NCBI GenBank assembly: GCA_019187195.1
Contig: JABAQT010000036.1
Coordinates: 1 to 38,116 of the forward strand
Direction of reading: 5' to 3'
DNA length: 38,116 bases
DNA from: Bryobacteraceae bacterium
GTDB taxonomy: Bacteria; Acidobacteriota; Terriglobia; Bryobacterales; Bryobacteraceae
Part shown: positions 1-7,155 of the stretch, piece after piece
Position numbering within the stretch: the stretch's first letter is position 1
Layout of the letters: each line of letters starts with the position of its first letter
Translations under genes and position numbers: made by a program
Notes under the pieces: generated by a model
Told to the model about the DNA's origin: nothing
Seen by the model: only the letters and a program-made list of their open reading frames with translations
Databases searched by the model: none

Positions 1-347
1 GCGTGCTCGACGTCATCCACGATTACGAATCCCGCTACTACCGCATCCTCGAAAAGGCCGAACGCGACCTCCGGCGCTACCGCCAAACCCGCTCCCAACG
101 CCCCCTCCCGCCGGGAAACGAACCCAAGCCCCCCGCGCAACCCTCCTCCATCAAGAGTCCCAACAGGCCCTCGCCAACCCTCTTCCCCTGGCGCCGCTTT
201 CTCCCCATGCTCCTCGTTTCCCTGCTCTTGTTCACTCTCTCCCACGCCCCGCGCAGACTCCACGCGCCCTACTCCTCCAACTACCACATTCTGAACTCAC
301 GCTCCCCCCGGCCTTCCTCCTCGTCAGACGGTAAAATTGAACTTCCC
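1..347 (+). other. Coding-like open frame entering from left edge, in frame with pepA
   Basis: This stretch is open in the same frame as the aminopeptidase that follows. A GTG at 3 is the first possible start, but the frame may begin outside the window. Most codons up to about 290 end in G or C, as in the neighbouring real genes, and this bias fades in the last 50 bases. The translation begins with an acidic/basic helix (YESRYYRILEKAERDLRRYR), then a proline-rich linker, then a hydrophobic segment (LPMLLVSLLLFTL) that could be a membrane anchor or a late signal. The other two forward frames close at about 294 and 333. I do not recognise a family. It may be the 3' end of an upstream gene that lost its stop, or a true N-terminal extension of the aminopeptidase. 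Confidence 0.4.
332..337 (+). promoter_or_regulatory. -10 box TAAAAT before pepA
   Basis: TAAAAT lies 10 bases before the ATG at 348, in a short AT-rich patch within GC-rich DNA. No convincing -35 box is visible. It supports 348 as an independent, short-leader start of the aminopeptidase. Confidence 0.4.
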
Positions 348-1820
348 ATGGAAATAAACGTTCTCAATCAACCGCTGGATCAGGTCGACTCCCCCGCCCT
401 GGTCGTCCTGGTCTTCGAAGACGCCGAGGGCCAGTCCGCTACAACCGCGGACAAAGCCACCAATGGGTGGATTCGCGATCTGGCTTCCACCGGCGAACTC
501 ACCGGCAAACTCCTCGAGCTGGCGCTCCTCCCGCGTCCCGCCGGCCTTCAAACCCCGCGCCTGCTCGCCGCCGGAGCCGGCAGGAAAGACAAGTTCACCC
601 CCTCCGAACTGCGCAAGATCGCGGGCGCGGCCGTCCGCTTCCTCAAACCGAAAAAATGCGCCGGCCTGGCCCTCGCCCTCGATAGCGATCTCGAATCCGC
701 CGCCATGGCTTCCGCCGCCGTGGAAGGAGCCATCCTCGGCAACTTCGAGCCGGACCGCCACAAGAGCGAAAAGAAGAACGGAGCCCTCGCCGGATTCTCC
801 CTCGTTTCCAGTGACTCCCCCGAGATCGCCGCCGGAATACTTCGCGGCCGCATCCTTGCCGAAAGCCAGAACTTCGCTCGCGAACTCGTCACCGAGCCCG
901 CCAATCTCCTCACACCCGCCATCCTCGCCGGCCGCGCAAAGGAAATGGCCGCCGAATTCGGACTCGATTGCGACGTGCTCGGCCCCGATCGCATGAAGCA
1001 ACTCGGCATGGGCGCGCTCCTCGGCGTCGCTCAGGGCAGCGCCGAACCGCCCGCCCTCATCGTCATCCGTTACCAGCCCGAAAAACCTTCAGCCGATGGC
1101 GTCAACCTCGGCCTCGTCGGCAAAGGCGTCACCTTCGATACCGGCGGAATCTCCATCAAACCCGCCGACGGCATGGAGAAGATGAAATACGATATGGCCG
1201 GCTCGGCGGCCGTCCTCGGAGCCATCCGTGCCCTCGCCCAACTCAAGCCGCCTATCCCCGTCACCGCTGTTATCCCCACCGTCGAGAACATGCCCGGAAG
1301 CCGCGCCCAGCGCCCCGGCGACATCGTCACCACCCTCTCCGGAAAAACCGTCGAAGTCCTCAATACCGATGCCGAAGGCCGCCTCATCCTCTCCGATGCC
1401 CTCGAATACGCCAAGCGCATCGGATGCACCCATCTCGTCGATGCCGCCACGTTGACCGGAGCCATCGTCATCGCCCTCGGCCACATCAACGTCGGCGTCT
1501 TCTCCTCTGACCAGTCCTTCTGCGGCAAGCTCCTCGACTCCGCCCGGGCCGAAGGCGAAAAGATGTGGCCCATGCCCGTCGACGACGAATACAAGGAACT
1601 TCTCAAGAGCTCCTTCGCCGACCTGGGCAACATCGGCGGACGCTGGGGCGGAGCCGTCAGCGCCGCCATGTTCCTCAAGGAATTCGCCGACCCCGCTCCC
1701 TGGATCCACCTCGATATCGCCGGCACCGCCTGGCTCGAGGAAGCGAAACCCTTCCTCGCCAAGGGCCCCACCGGCGTCGCCGTCCGCACTTTCGTCAACC
1801 TCGCCATGAATTGGCGATAG
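348..1820 (+). CDS. pepA: Leucyl aminopeptidase (cytosol aminopeptidase, peptidase family M17)
   Basis: A 490-residue two-metal aminopeptidase that removes N-terminal residues from peptides, normally a cytosolic hexamer. The C-terminal catalytic domain is complete. GKGVTFDTGG supplies the metal-binding Lys and Asp, KYDMAGSAAV a second Asp, and NTDAEGRLILSDAL the Asp-Glu pair with the catalytic Arg. The N-terminal half is the usual less conserved M17 domain (VLVFEDAEG onwards). I chose the ATG at 348 because it gives the normal family length and follows a TAAAAT box. The frame stays open for 115 more codons upstream, so a longer protein cannot be excluded. The next gene starts 69 bases downstream on the same strand. 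The family call is very sure; the start is less so. Confidence 0.93.
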   Translation: MEINVLNQPLDQVDSPALVVLVFEDAEGQSATTADKATNGWIRDLASTGELTGKLLELALLPRPAGLQTPRLLAAGAGRKDKFTPSELRKIAGAAVRFLKPKKCAGLALALDSDLESAAMASAAVEGAILGNFEPDRHKSEKKNGALAGFSLVSSDSPEIAAGILRGRILAESQNFARELVTEPANLLTPAILAGRAKEMAAEFGLDCDVLGPDRMKQLGMGALLGVAQGSAEPPALIVIRYQPEKPSADGVNLGLVGKGVTFDTGGISIKPADGMEKMKYDMAGSAAVLGAIRALAQLKPPIPVTAVIPTVENMPGSRAQRPGDIVTTLSGKTVEVLNTDAEGRLILSDALEYAKRIGCTHLVDAATLTGAIVIALGHINVGVFSSDQSFCGKLLDSARAEGEKMWPMPVDDEYKELLKSSFADLGNIGGRWGGAVSAAMFLKEFADPAPWIHLDIAGTAWLEEAKPFLAKGPTGVAVRTFVNLAMNWR

Positions 1821-1871
1821 TCTACCCATCCTCCCGGCGTATCTCCGCCGTGGCGGAATTCCAGTAATCCG

Positions 1872-1889
1872 TGTTAGGTTGAACTAACA
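1872..1889 (+). promoter_or_regulatory. TGTTAG-N6-CTAACA dyad and -10-like box at the isomerase start
   Basis: A perfect 6-base inverted repeat (1872-1877 and 1884-1889, 6-base spacer) ends directly against the ATG at 1890. The same region holds TAGGTT (1875-1880), which fits a -10 box 9 bases before the start. It could be a regulator site over a short-leader promoter. No -35 is evident. Confidence 0.35.
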
Positions 1890-2729
1890 ATGAGGCGCCT
1901 ACATACCATCACTCGCCGTTCGTTCCTTGGAGCCGCCGCCACTGCCGCTGCCTTGCCCCGCTCGAAGCGGATCCCCGTCGGCCTCGAACTCTACTCCGTC
2001 CGCGACGAGTTGAAAAAGGACCTCATGGGCACCGTCCGTGGAGTCGCCAAGATGGGCTATCAGGGCGTCGAGTTCTTCTCCCCCTACTACGATTGGTCCC
2101 TCGACTATGCCAGGGAAGTCCGCAAGCTCCTCGACGGCCTCGGAATCCGCTGCTACTCCACCCATAACAGCTCCAGGAATTTCGATGCCGCCAACATCGG
2201 CAAAGCCATCGAACTCAACTCCATCATCGGCAGCAAATTCATCGTCATGGCCAGTTCCGGCAAGGTCGAGGGTCTCGATGGCTGGAAGACCGTGGCCGCG
2301 CGCCTCAATGAAGGCGCGGAAAAAATGAAATCCGCCGGCCTTCGCGCGGGCTACCACAACCACAAAACCGAATTCGTTCCCATCGGCGGAACCCGCCCCA
2401 TGGAGATCCTCGCGGACAACACCGATAAGAATGTCGTCCTCCAGCTCGATGTCGGCACCTGCATCGAGGCCGGCTCCGATCCCGTCGAATGGATTCGCCG
2501 GCACCCCGGCCGCATCGTCTCCATGCACTGCAAGGACTGGTCCTCCGACCCCAACAAAGGCTACCGCGTCCTGTTCGGCGAAGGCGTCGCGCCGTGGAAA
2601 AAGATCTTCCAAGCCGCCGAAAAGACCGGCGGCATCGAATACTACCTCATCGAGCAGGAAGGCAGTGACTATCCGCCCATGGATACCGCCGCCCGATGCC
2701 TTGCCGCCTTCCGCAAGACACACGGCTAG
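1890..2729 (+). CDS. Sugar phosphate isomerase/epimerase (xylose-isomerase-like TIM barrel) with Tat leader
   Basis: A 279-residue protein of the AP-endonuclease-2 / xylose-isomerase-like TIM-barrel superfamily. The first 30 residues look like a twin-arginine export leader (TRRSFLGAAATAAAL), so the enzyme probably acts outside the cytoplasm. The barrel starts at PVGLELYSVRDEL. Likely metal ligands sit in LRAGYHNHKTEF, VVLQLDVGTCIEAG, IVSMHCKDW and the late Glu of YYLIEQEGSD. The exact sugar cannot be read from the sequence. Its stop is 6 bases before the PduS start, so the two are probably cotranscribed. An exported enzyme at the head of a microcompartment electron-transfer pair is odd, because shell proteins are cytosolic. 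Family is sure; substrate is unknown. Confidence 0.88.
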   Translation: MRRLHTITRRSFLGAAATAAALPRSKRIPVGLELYSVRDELKKDLMGTVRGVAKMGYQGVEFFSPYYDWSLDYAREVRKLLDGLGIRCYSTHNSSRNFDAANIGKAIELNSIIGSKFIVMASSGKVEGLDGWKTVAARLNEGAEKMKSAGLRAGYHNHKTEFVPIGGTRPMEILADNTDKNVVLQLDVGTCIEAGSDPVEWIRRHPGRIVSMHCKDWSSDPNKGYRVLFGEGVAPWKKIFQAAEKTGGIEYYLIEQEGSDYPPMDTAARCLAAFRKTHG

Positions 2730-2735
2730 CCGCTC

Positions 2736-4046
2736 ATGCTCTCTCCACTTCTGAAGGAAATGGGCGTCGTCGGAGCCGGCGGCGCGGGCTTCCCTACCTA
2801 TGTCAAGGCGGCTTCCCGGGTGGAGTTCGTCCTCGCCAACGGAGCGGAATGCGAACCCCTCCTGCACAAGGACTTCGAACTGATGTGCCGCTACCCGGCT
2901 GAAATCTGCGAGGGCATGTCCCTCATGATCGAGGCCACCGGCGCAGCAAAGGGTAAGTTCGGCCTCAAGGAGAAGAATCAGGCCGCCATCCGCGCCATCG
3001 AACCCGAAGCCCGCTCACGCGGCATCGAGATGGTCCTGCTCGGCGATTTCTATCCATCCGGCGACGAGTACGAACTGGTCTATTCCGCCACCGGACGCCT
3101 CATCCCTCCCGCCGGCCTCCCCCTCCATGTCGGCTGCGCCGTCAACAATGTGGAAACCTTCCATAACGTCCATCAGGCCAAAGCCGGCATCCCCGTCACG
3201 CGCAAGTTCCTCACCATCGCCGGAGCCGTGCGCCATCCGCAATCCCTCTGGGTCCCCGTCGGCACAAGCTTCCGCGAACTCATCGAGCATGCCGGCGGAG
3301 CCACCGTCCCCGATTTCGGAATATTCGTCAACGGCATCATGATGGGAGCCCTGTCCTTCGATCTCGAGGATGTCGTCACCAAAACAACCGGCGGCCTGAT
3401 TGTTTTGCCGCGCGACCACTACCTCATCACACGCAAGGACCGGCCCCTCGAGGCCATGCACCGCATCGGCAAGTCGGCCTGCGATCAATGCACCTTCTGC
3501 ACCGAATTCTGCCCCCGCTTCCTCCTTGGCTACGAGGTCCAGCCGCACAAAGTGATGCGCAGCCTCGGCTTCACCCTCACCGGAGCCAACAACTGGAATC
3601 AGTGGGGCGAACTGTGCTGCGGCTGCGGCATCTGCACCCTCTACGCATGCCCCGAGGAGCTATACCCCAAGGAGGCTTGCGACCAGGCCAAAACCAGCCT
3701 CCGCGCCGCCGGCATTCAGTTCGCGCAAAAATCCGCGCCCGTCATCCACCCCATGAAGGAGTTCCGCCGTATCCCTCTCTCCATGCTCCGGCAACGCCTC
3801 CGGGTCGAGGAATACGAATGCGAAACTCCCTTCAACGAAACTGAACCCTCTCCGGCGCGCGTTCGCATCAGGCTCAAACAGCATGCCGGCCACCCCGCTT
3901 CCCCCATCGTTCGCGAAGGAGCCAAAGTCCGCGCCGCCCAACCCATCGCCCGCACCGGCGAAAACGAACTCGGAGCTGCCGTGCACTCGAGCATCGACGG
4001 CAAAGTAAAACACATTACAAAGGAAGCAATCGAGATATGGCGGTAA
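2736..4046 (+). CDS. pduS: PduS-like flavin / iron-sulfur reductase (RnfC family, SLBB domain)
   Basis: A 436-residue RnfC/PduS family protein. PduS is a microcompartment-associated flavoprotein with two 4Fe-4S clusters that passes electrons from NADH, in Pdu systems to cobalamin. The N-terminal nucleotide/flavin loop is intact (GVVGAGGAGFPTYVK, residues 10-24; NGAECEPLL follows). An SLBB-like part comes next. The first Fe-S motif is C249-x2-C252-x2-C255-x3-C259. The second is the PduS-style CCGCGICTLYAC (C294 to C305) followed by P. The C-terminus (AVHSSIDGKVKHITKEAIEI) looks like the barrel-sandwich domain of RnfC. The start has almost no leader before the loop, as in PduS. The end overlaps the PduT gene by 10 bases, so translation is probably coupled. 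No membrane segment is seen. Confidence 0.9.
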   Translation: MLSPLLKEMGVVGAGGAGFPTYVKAASRVEFVLANGAECEPLLHKDFELMCRYPAEICEGMSLMIEATGAAKGKFGLKEKNQAAIRAIEPEARSRGIEMVLLGDFYPSGDEYELVYSATGRLIPPAGLPLHVGCAVNNVETFHNVHQAKAGIPVTRKFLTIAGAVRHPQSLWVPVGTSFRELIEHAGGATVPDFGIFVNGIMMGALSFDLEDVVTKTTGGLIVLPRDHYLITRKDRPLEAMHRIGKSACDQCTFCTEFCPRFLLGYEVQPHKVMRSLGFTLTGANNWNQWGELCCGCGICTLYACPEELYPKEACDQAKTSLRAAGIQFAQKSAPVIHPMKEFRRIPLSMLRQRLRVEEYECETPFNETEPSPARVRIRLKQHAGHPASPIVREGAKVRAAQPIARTGENELGAAVHSSIDGKVKHITKEAIEIWR

Positions 4047-4591
4047 GAAACTCCATCGGCATGATCGAACTCAGCAGCATCGCCGCCGGCTTTCAGGTCA
4101 CCGATGCCATGCTCAAAGCGGCCGATGTCAGCCTGCTCCTCGCCCGCACCATCTGCTCCGGCAAGTATATGGTTCTCGTTCGCGGCGATGTCGCCGCCGT
4201 CGATTCGGCGGTCGGCGCCGGAGTCACCTCCGGCGGTTTCTCCGTCATCGACAAGTTCCTCATCCCCAACGTCCACGAATCCGTCTTCCCCGCCATCAGC
4301 GGACTCACCAGGGTGGAACATCTCGAAGCGCTCGGCATCATCGAGTCGTTCTCCGTCGCCTCCCTCATCGAAGGAGCCGACGCCATGGCCAAGACCGCCA
4401 GCATCCGCCTCATCGAAGTCCGCCTCGCCATGGCCCTCGGAGGCAAGGCGTTCGCCACCTGCACCGGAACCGTCGCCGCCGTCTCGAGCGCTGTCGACGC
4501 CGGAGCCCGCGCCATCGGGCGCAAGGGAATGCTCGTCAACAAAGTGGTCATCCCCCACCCGCGCCCGGAACTGCTCAACGAAATGATCTGA
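4037..4591 (+). CDS. pduT: PduT-like tandem-BMC shell protein with Fe-S cysteine
   Basis: A 184-residue protein made of two bacterial microcompartment (BMC) domains, about residues 6-90 and 97-180. This is the PduT class, whose trimer has a 4Fe-4S cluster in the central pore, held by one Cys per subunit. The pore Cys is present: C40 in RTICSGKYMV matches the KTICPGK region of known PduT. Other PduT-like segments are IGMIELSSIAAGFQVTDAML, LPN-type HESVFPAISGL, and the end KVVIPHPRPELLNEMI. The gene overlaps pduS by 10 bases. The cognate partner beside it suggests electron transfer across a shell. No other shell protein, vertex protein or signature enzyme is inside the window, so the rest of the compartment must lie to the left or elsewhere. 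Confidence 0.93.
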   Translation: MAVRNSIGMIELSSIAAGFQVTDAMLKAADVSLLLARTICSGKYMVLVRGDVAAVDSAVGAGVTSGGFSVIDKFLIPNVHESVFPAISGLTRVEHLEALGIIESFSVASLIEGADAMAKTASIRLIEVRLAMALGGKAFATCTGTVAAVSSAVDAGARAIGRKGMLVNKVVIPHPRPELLNEMI

Positions 4592-4595
4592 GGAG

Positions 4596-5771
4596 CTACC
4601 TCGCGTAGTATGCCTTCGCCGCCTCCACGCCGCTGCCCTTTGGAGAAAAGCCTTCCTCCCTCAGCGCCTTCTCCATGCCCTCGAGCAGCAGCAACACGTT
4701 TTCCTCCGTCGCCAGCGGACCCATGATGCCCACCCGGAACACCTTGCCCGCCAGCGGCCCGAATCCGCCCAGAATCTCGATGTCGCCCCACTCGAGCAGC
4801 CGCTTTCGGACTTTCAAGTCCTCAATACCCTCCGGCACCCGCGGCGTGTTCAGGTTCCATAACCTTCGCCCCGGCTTCACCAGCATCTCGAGCCCCATCG
4901 CCTCCGAGCCGGCCGCGAACGCTTCGTGACTCCTCTTGTGTCGCATCTGCCGCTTCTCGATCCCCTCCTCGGCGATGCACGCCAGCCCCTCCCTCAGGGC
5001 GTAGAACAGCGAGATGGGAGCCGTATGGTGGTAGCGGTGCGCTCCCTCATAGTAGTCCGCCAGTAGTTTCAGGTCCAGATACCAATCAGCGGGGGTGGTC
5101 TTCCGGCCGCGAAGCCACTCCATCGCGCGCCGCGACACCGACACCGGCGCGAGCCCCGGAGGGCAACTCAGCCCCTTCTGCGTACAGGAGTAAGCAATGT
5201 CAATGCCGTTCGCATCCAACTCCACCGGCATCGCGCCGAGCGACGTCACGCAATCCGCGATCACCAGCGCGCCCGCTTCGTGCGCCGCCGCGCAGATCAC
5301 CTTCGAACTCTGGTATACCCCGGTCGAGGTCTCGGCCTGCACGAAAGCCACTACGTTCGGACGCTCCCGGCGGATAAACTCCGCCGCCTCGCCCTCCTCG
5401 AAACTCTCGCCCCAGGGCCTCTCGAGACGCGCTACCACCGCTCCCTGCCGCCGCCCCATCTCCGCCAACCGGTCGCAAAAAAATCCGTTCGCCAGCACGG
5501 CAAACTTTGACCCCGGCTCGACGAAGTTCGCCACCGCCGTCTGCATCCCGGCGCTTCCCGTTCCCGACATCGCCAGCGTGAACTCGTTTTCCGTTCCAAA
5601 CGCCGTCCGCAGCAGTTTGCGGCAGTCTTCCACCACTTCAAAAAAATAAGGATCCAGATGACTCACCACCGGCTTCGTCATAGCCTCGTAGACACGCGGT
5701 TCCACCATCGTCGGACCGGGCCCGAACAGGAGCCGCCGCGGCGGATTCAAGGGAGGAAGGGATAGGGACAT
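4596..5771 (-). CDS. Class V aminotransferase (alanine-glyoxylate / serine-pyruvate type)
   Basis: A 391-residue PLP enzyme of the alanine-glyoxylate/serine-glyoxylate aminotransferase group. The N-terminus has the family mark LLFGPGPTMVEPRV and MSGTGSAGMQTAVAN. ETSTGVYQ and VIADCVTSLGAMPVELD hold the PLP-contacting residues, and SCTQKGLSCPPG carries the Schiff-base Lys (K199). The likely reaction is amino transfer between alanine or serine and glyoxylate or pyruvate, in the cytosol. It follows the hydrolase gene by only 7 bases, so the two are probably cotranscribed. Its stop is 4 bases from the convergent pduT stop, leaving no room for a terminator. The enzyme type is confident; donor and acceptor are inferred from the family. 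Confidence 0.92.
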   Translation of the reverse strand: MSLSLPPLNPPRRLLFGPGPTMVEPRVYEAMTKPVVSHLDPYFFEVVEDCRKLLRTAFGTENEFTLAMSGTGSAGMQTAVANFVEPGSKFAVLANGFFCDRLAEMGRRQGAVVARLERPWGESFEEGEAAEFIRRERPNVVAFVQAETSTGVYQSSKVICAAAHEAGALVIADCVTSLGAMPVELDANGIDIAYSCTQKGLSCPPGLAPVSVSRRAMEWLRGRKTTPADWYLDLKLLADYYEGAHRYHHTAPISLFYALREGLACIAEEGIEKRQMRHKRSHEAFAAGSEAMGLEMLVKPGRRLWNLNTPRVPEGIEDLKVRKRLLEWGDIEILGGFGPLAGKVFRVGIMGPLATEENVLLLLEGMEKALREEGFSPKGSGVEAAKAYYAR

Positions 5772-5778
5772 GGAAAAT

Positions 5779-7119
5779 TCAATTGCCTTTGTTGGTATGT
5801 TTCAAAATCCAGTGAAAAATCGTTTCCAGCGCCACCGGCGCCATCGTCTCTTCTATTCTCGCGTACTCGGACGGGTGCCCGGTGTTCGCGGTCTGGAACA
5901 GGTGGTTCAGTCGCGGCAGCTTGACAATCGCGTAGTCCCGGTTGCCCGCCTCCTCCAGTGTCTTGGCGAACACCGGCAGGTTCTGTCTCGCCAACACCTG
6001 CGTGTCTTTCTCCCCGTTCAGCGCCATAACGGGACAGGTGACCTTACGGAGATAGCCGGCCGGGTCCAACTCGAGAAACCGCCGGAACCAGGGATTCGCC
6101 GCTCTCCGCGCCTCCACCTCTCCGGCGAACCCCTTGATCGTCTCCGCGGCGGCTCTGTCATCCTTCTGCGCGCGCAGCGTCTCGAAGATCCGTTTCTGTA
6201 TCTTCTGGTTCGCTGCGATCATCATTTCGTTCAAGCCCTGCGCCCGCAGGATCGCCTCGCCTTGAGCGTAAAGCACCTGCTCGCCGGGAACCGCGGTCCC
6301 CGCCAGCATCACGATGAATCTCACGTCCTTGCTCCCGGACGCCGCAATCAGAGCAACTACTCCCCCTTCGCTGTGCCCCAGCAGCCCGATCCTCGCCGGG
6401 TCCACCTCGGACCGTGTCTTCAGATACGCGATGCCCGCCAGCGCGTCCGTCGCGAAATCGGCCGTCGTCGAATTCATCAGGCTCCCGCTCGATCCGCCGG
6501 TCCCGCGGTCGTCCACCCGCAGCACCGCAATCCCCCGCCTCGTCAGGTAATCGGCCAGCAGCTTGAAGGGCTTGTGCCCCATCAACTCTTCATCCCTGTT
6601 CTGCGGCCCCGATCCGCTGATCAGCAACACCGCCGGAACCGGCTTCCCTTCCCTCGGCACGGTCAACGTCCCCGCCAACTTCACTCCCTGCGACGGGTTC
6701 TCGTAGCTCGCTTCCACCTCATCGTAGGGATATGGCTTCTTCGGCTCCTGCGGACGCATGGGAACGGGTATGGCGTTCGTTCGCTTGAACGTCAGCGCCA
6801 TGTTCGCCTGCCCCTGGTGCAGAGTGCCCGCGATCTCTCTCCCCTCCTCGTCCAGCCGTCCTTCAAAAGATGCCCCGGCAAGCGGTACTTCAAAGCGCAC
6901 CGCCTCTCCCTCAACCTTGATGTTTGCCAGCGGGATTCCGTTCGCGCTCTGATCAAGCGAGTCCATCGTGCCCCCGAACCCGCCCTGTTCGCCCCTCGTG
7001 ATGTGCAGCGCCAGCCTCAGCTCCACGCCGCTTGCCGTCACCGTGCCCAGCCACATGCCGCTCAGGTCCGCGGCCTTCCCGTGAACGCAGACAGCCAGCA
7101 TAAGCATCAAAAAACACAT
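5779..7119 (-). CDS. Secreted alpha/beta hydrolase (serine esterase-like)
   Basis: A 446-residue protein with a short signal peptide (LMLMLAVCVHGKAADL). An N-terminal beta-rich domain of about 100 residues (LSGMWLGTVTASG to MALTFKR) resembles domains found before secreted hydrolases. The hydrolase domain starts near VKLAGTLTVPREG. An oxyanion segment (LLISGSGPQNRDEE) is followed by the nucleophile elbow GHSEGG (S250). The likely acid is Asp in NGEKDTQV and the likely base His in LPRLNHLFQ. Substrate is unknown; an ester or peptide in the periplasm is plausible. The start is the ATG at 7119, seven bases after a TATCCT box. It shares a 36-base divergent region with the PSD1 gene and runs into the aminotransferase gene. 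Confidence 0.87.
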   Translation of the reverse strand: MCFLMLMLAVCVHGKAADLSGMWLGTVTASGVELRLALHITRGEQGGFGGTMDSLDQSANGIPLANIKVEGEAVRFEVPLAGASFEGRLDEEGREIAGTLHQGQANMALTFKRTNAIPVPMRPQEPKKPYPYDEVEASYENPSQGVKLAGTLTVPREGKPVPAVLLISGSGPQNRDEELMGHKPFKLLADYLTRRGIAVLRVDDRGTGGSSGSLMNSTTADFATDALAGIAYLKTRSEVDPARIGLLGHSEGGVVALIAASGSKDVRFIVMLAGTAVPGEQVLYAQGEAILRAQGLNEMMIAANQKIQKRIFETLRAQKDDRAAAETIKGFAGEVEARRAANPWFRRFLELDPAGYLRKVTCPVMALNGEKDTQVLARQNLPVFAKTLEEAGNRDYAIVKLPRLNHLFQTANTGHPSEYARIEETMAPVALETIFHWILKHTNKGN

Positions 7120-7126
7120 GATTATC

Positions 7127-7132
7127 AGGATA
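7127..7132 (-). promoter_or_regulatory. Leaderless-type -10 box TATCCT for the hydrolase gene
   Basis: TATCCT on the minus strand, then exactly 7 bases, then the ATG at 7119. No Shine-Dalgarno sequence and no clear -35 are present. The spacing places the expected transcript start on the A of ATG. Confidence 0.5.
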
Positions 7133-7142
7133 ACAACGGCGA

Positions 7143-7148
7143 TACAAT
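7143..7148 (+). promoter_or_regulatory. Leaderless-type -10 box TACAAT for the PSD1 gene
   Basis: TACAAT, then exactly 7 bases, then the ATG at 7156. It lies 10 bases from the opposite-facing TATCCT box, so the two genes appear to be driven from back-to-back minimal promoters. Confidence 0.5.
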
Positions 7149-7155
7149 ATCAGGC

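Noticed and set aside
4592..4595. Search for a terminator between the convergent pduT and aminotransferase genes
   Set aside because: Only four bases separate the stops and no hairpin is visible in the flanks.
5770..7155. Long forward open frame before the PSD1 gene, apparently giving a 1295-residue protein
   Set aside because: It lies exactly opposite the alpha/beta hydrolase gene, its translation is Arg/His/Leu-rich without domain features, and the signal peptide and heme motif place the true start at 7156.
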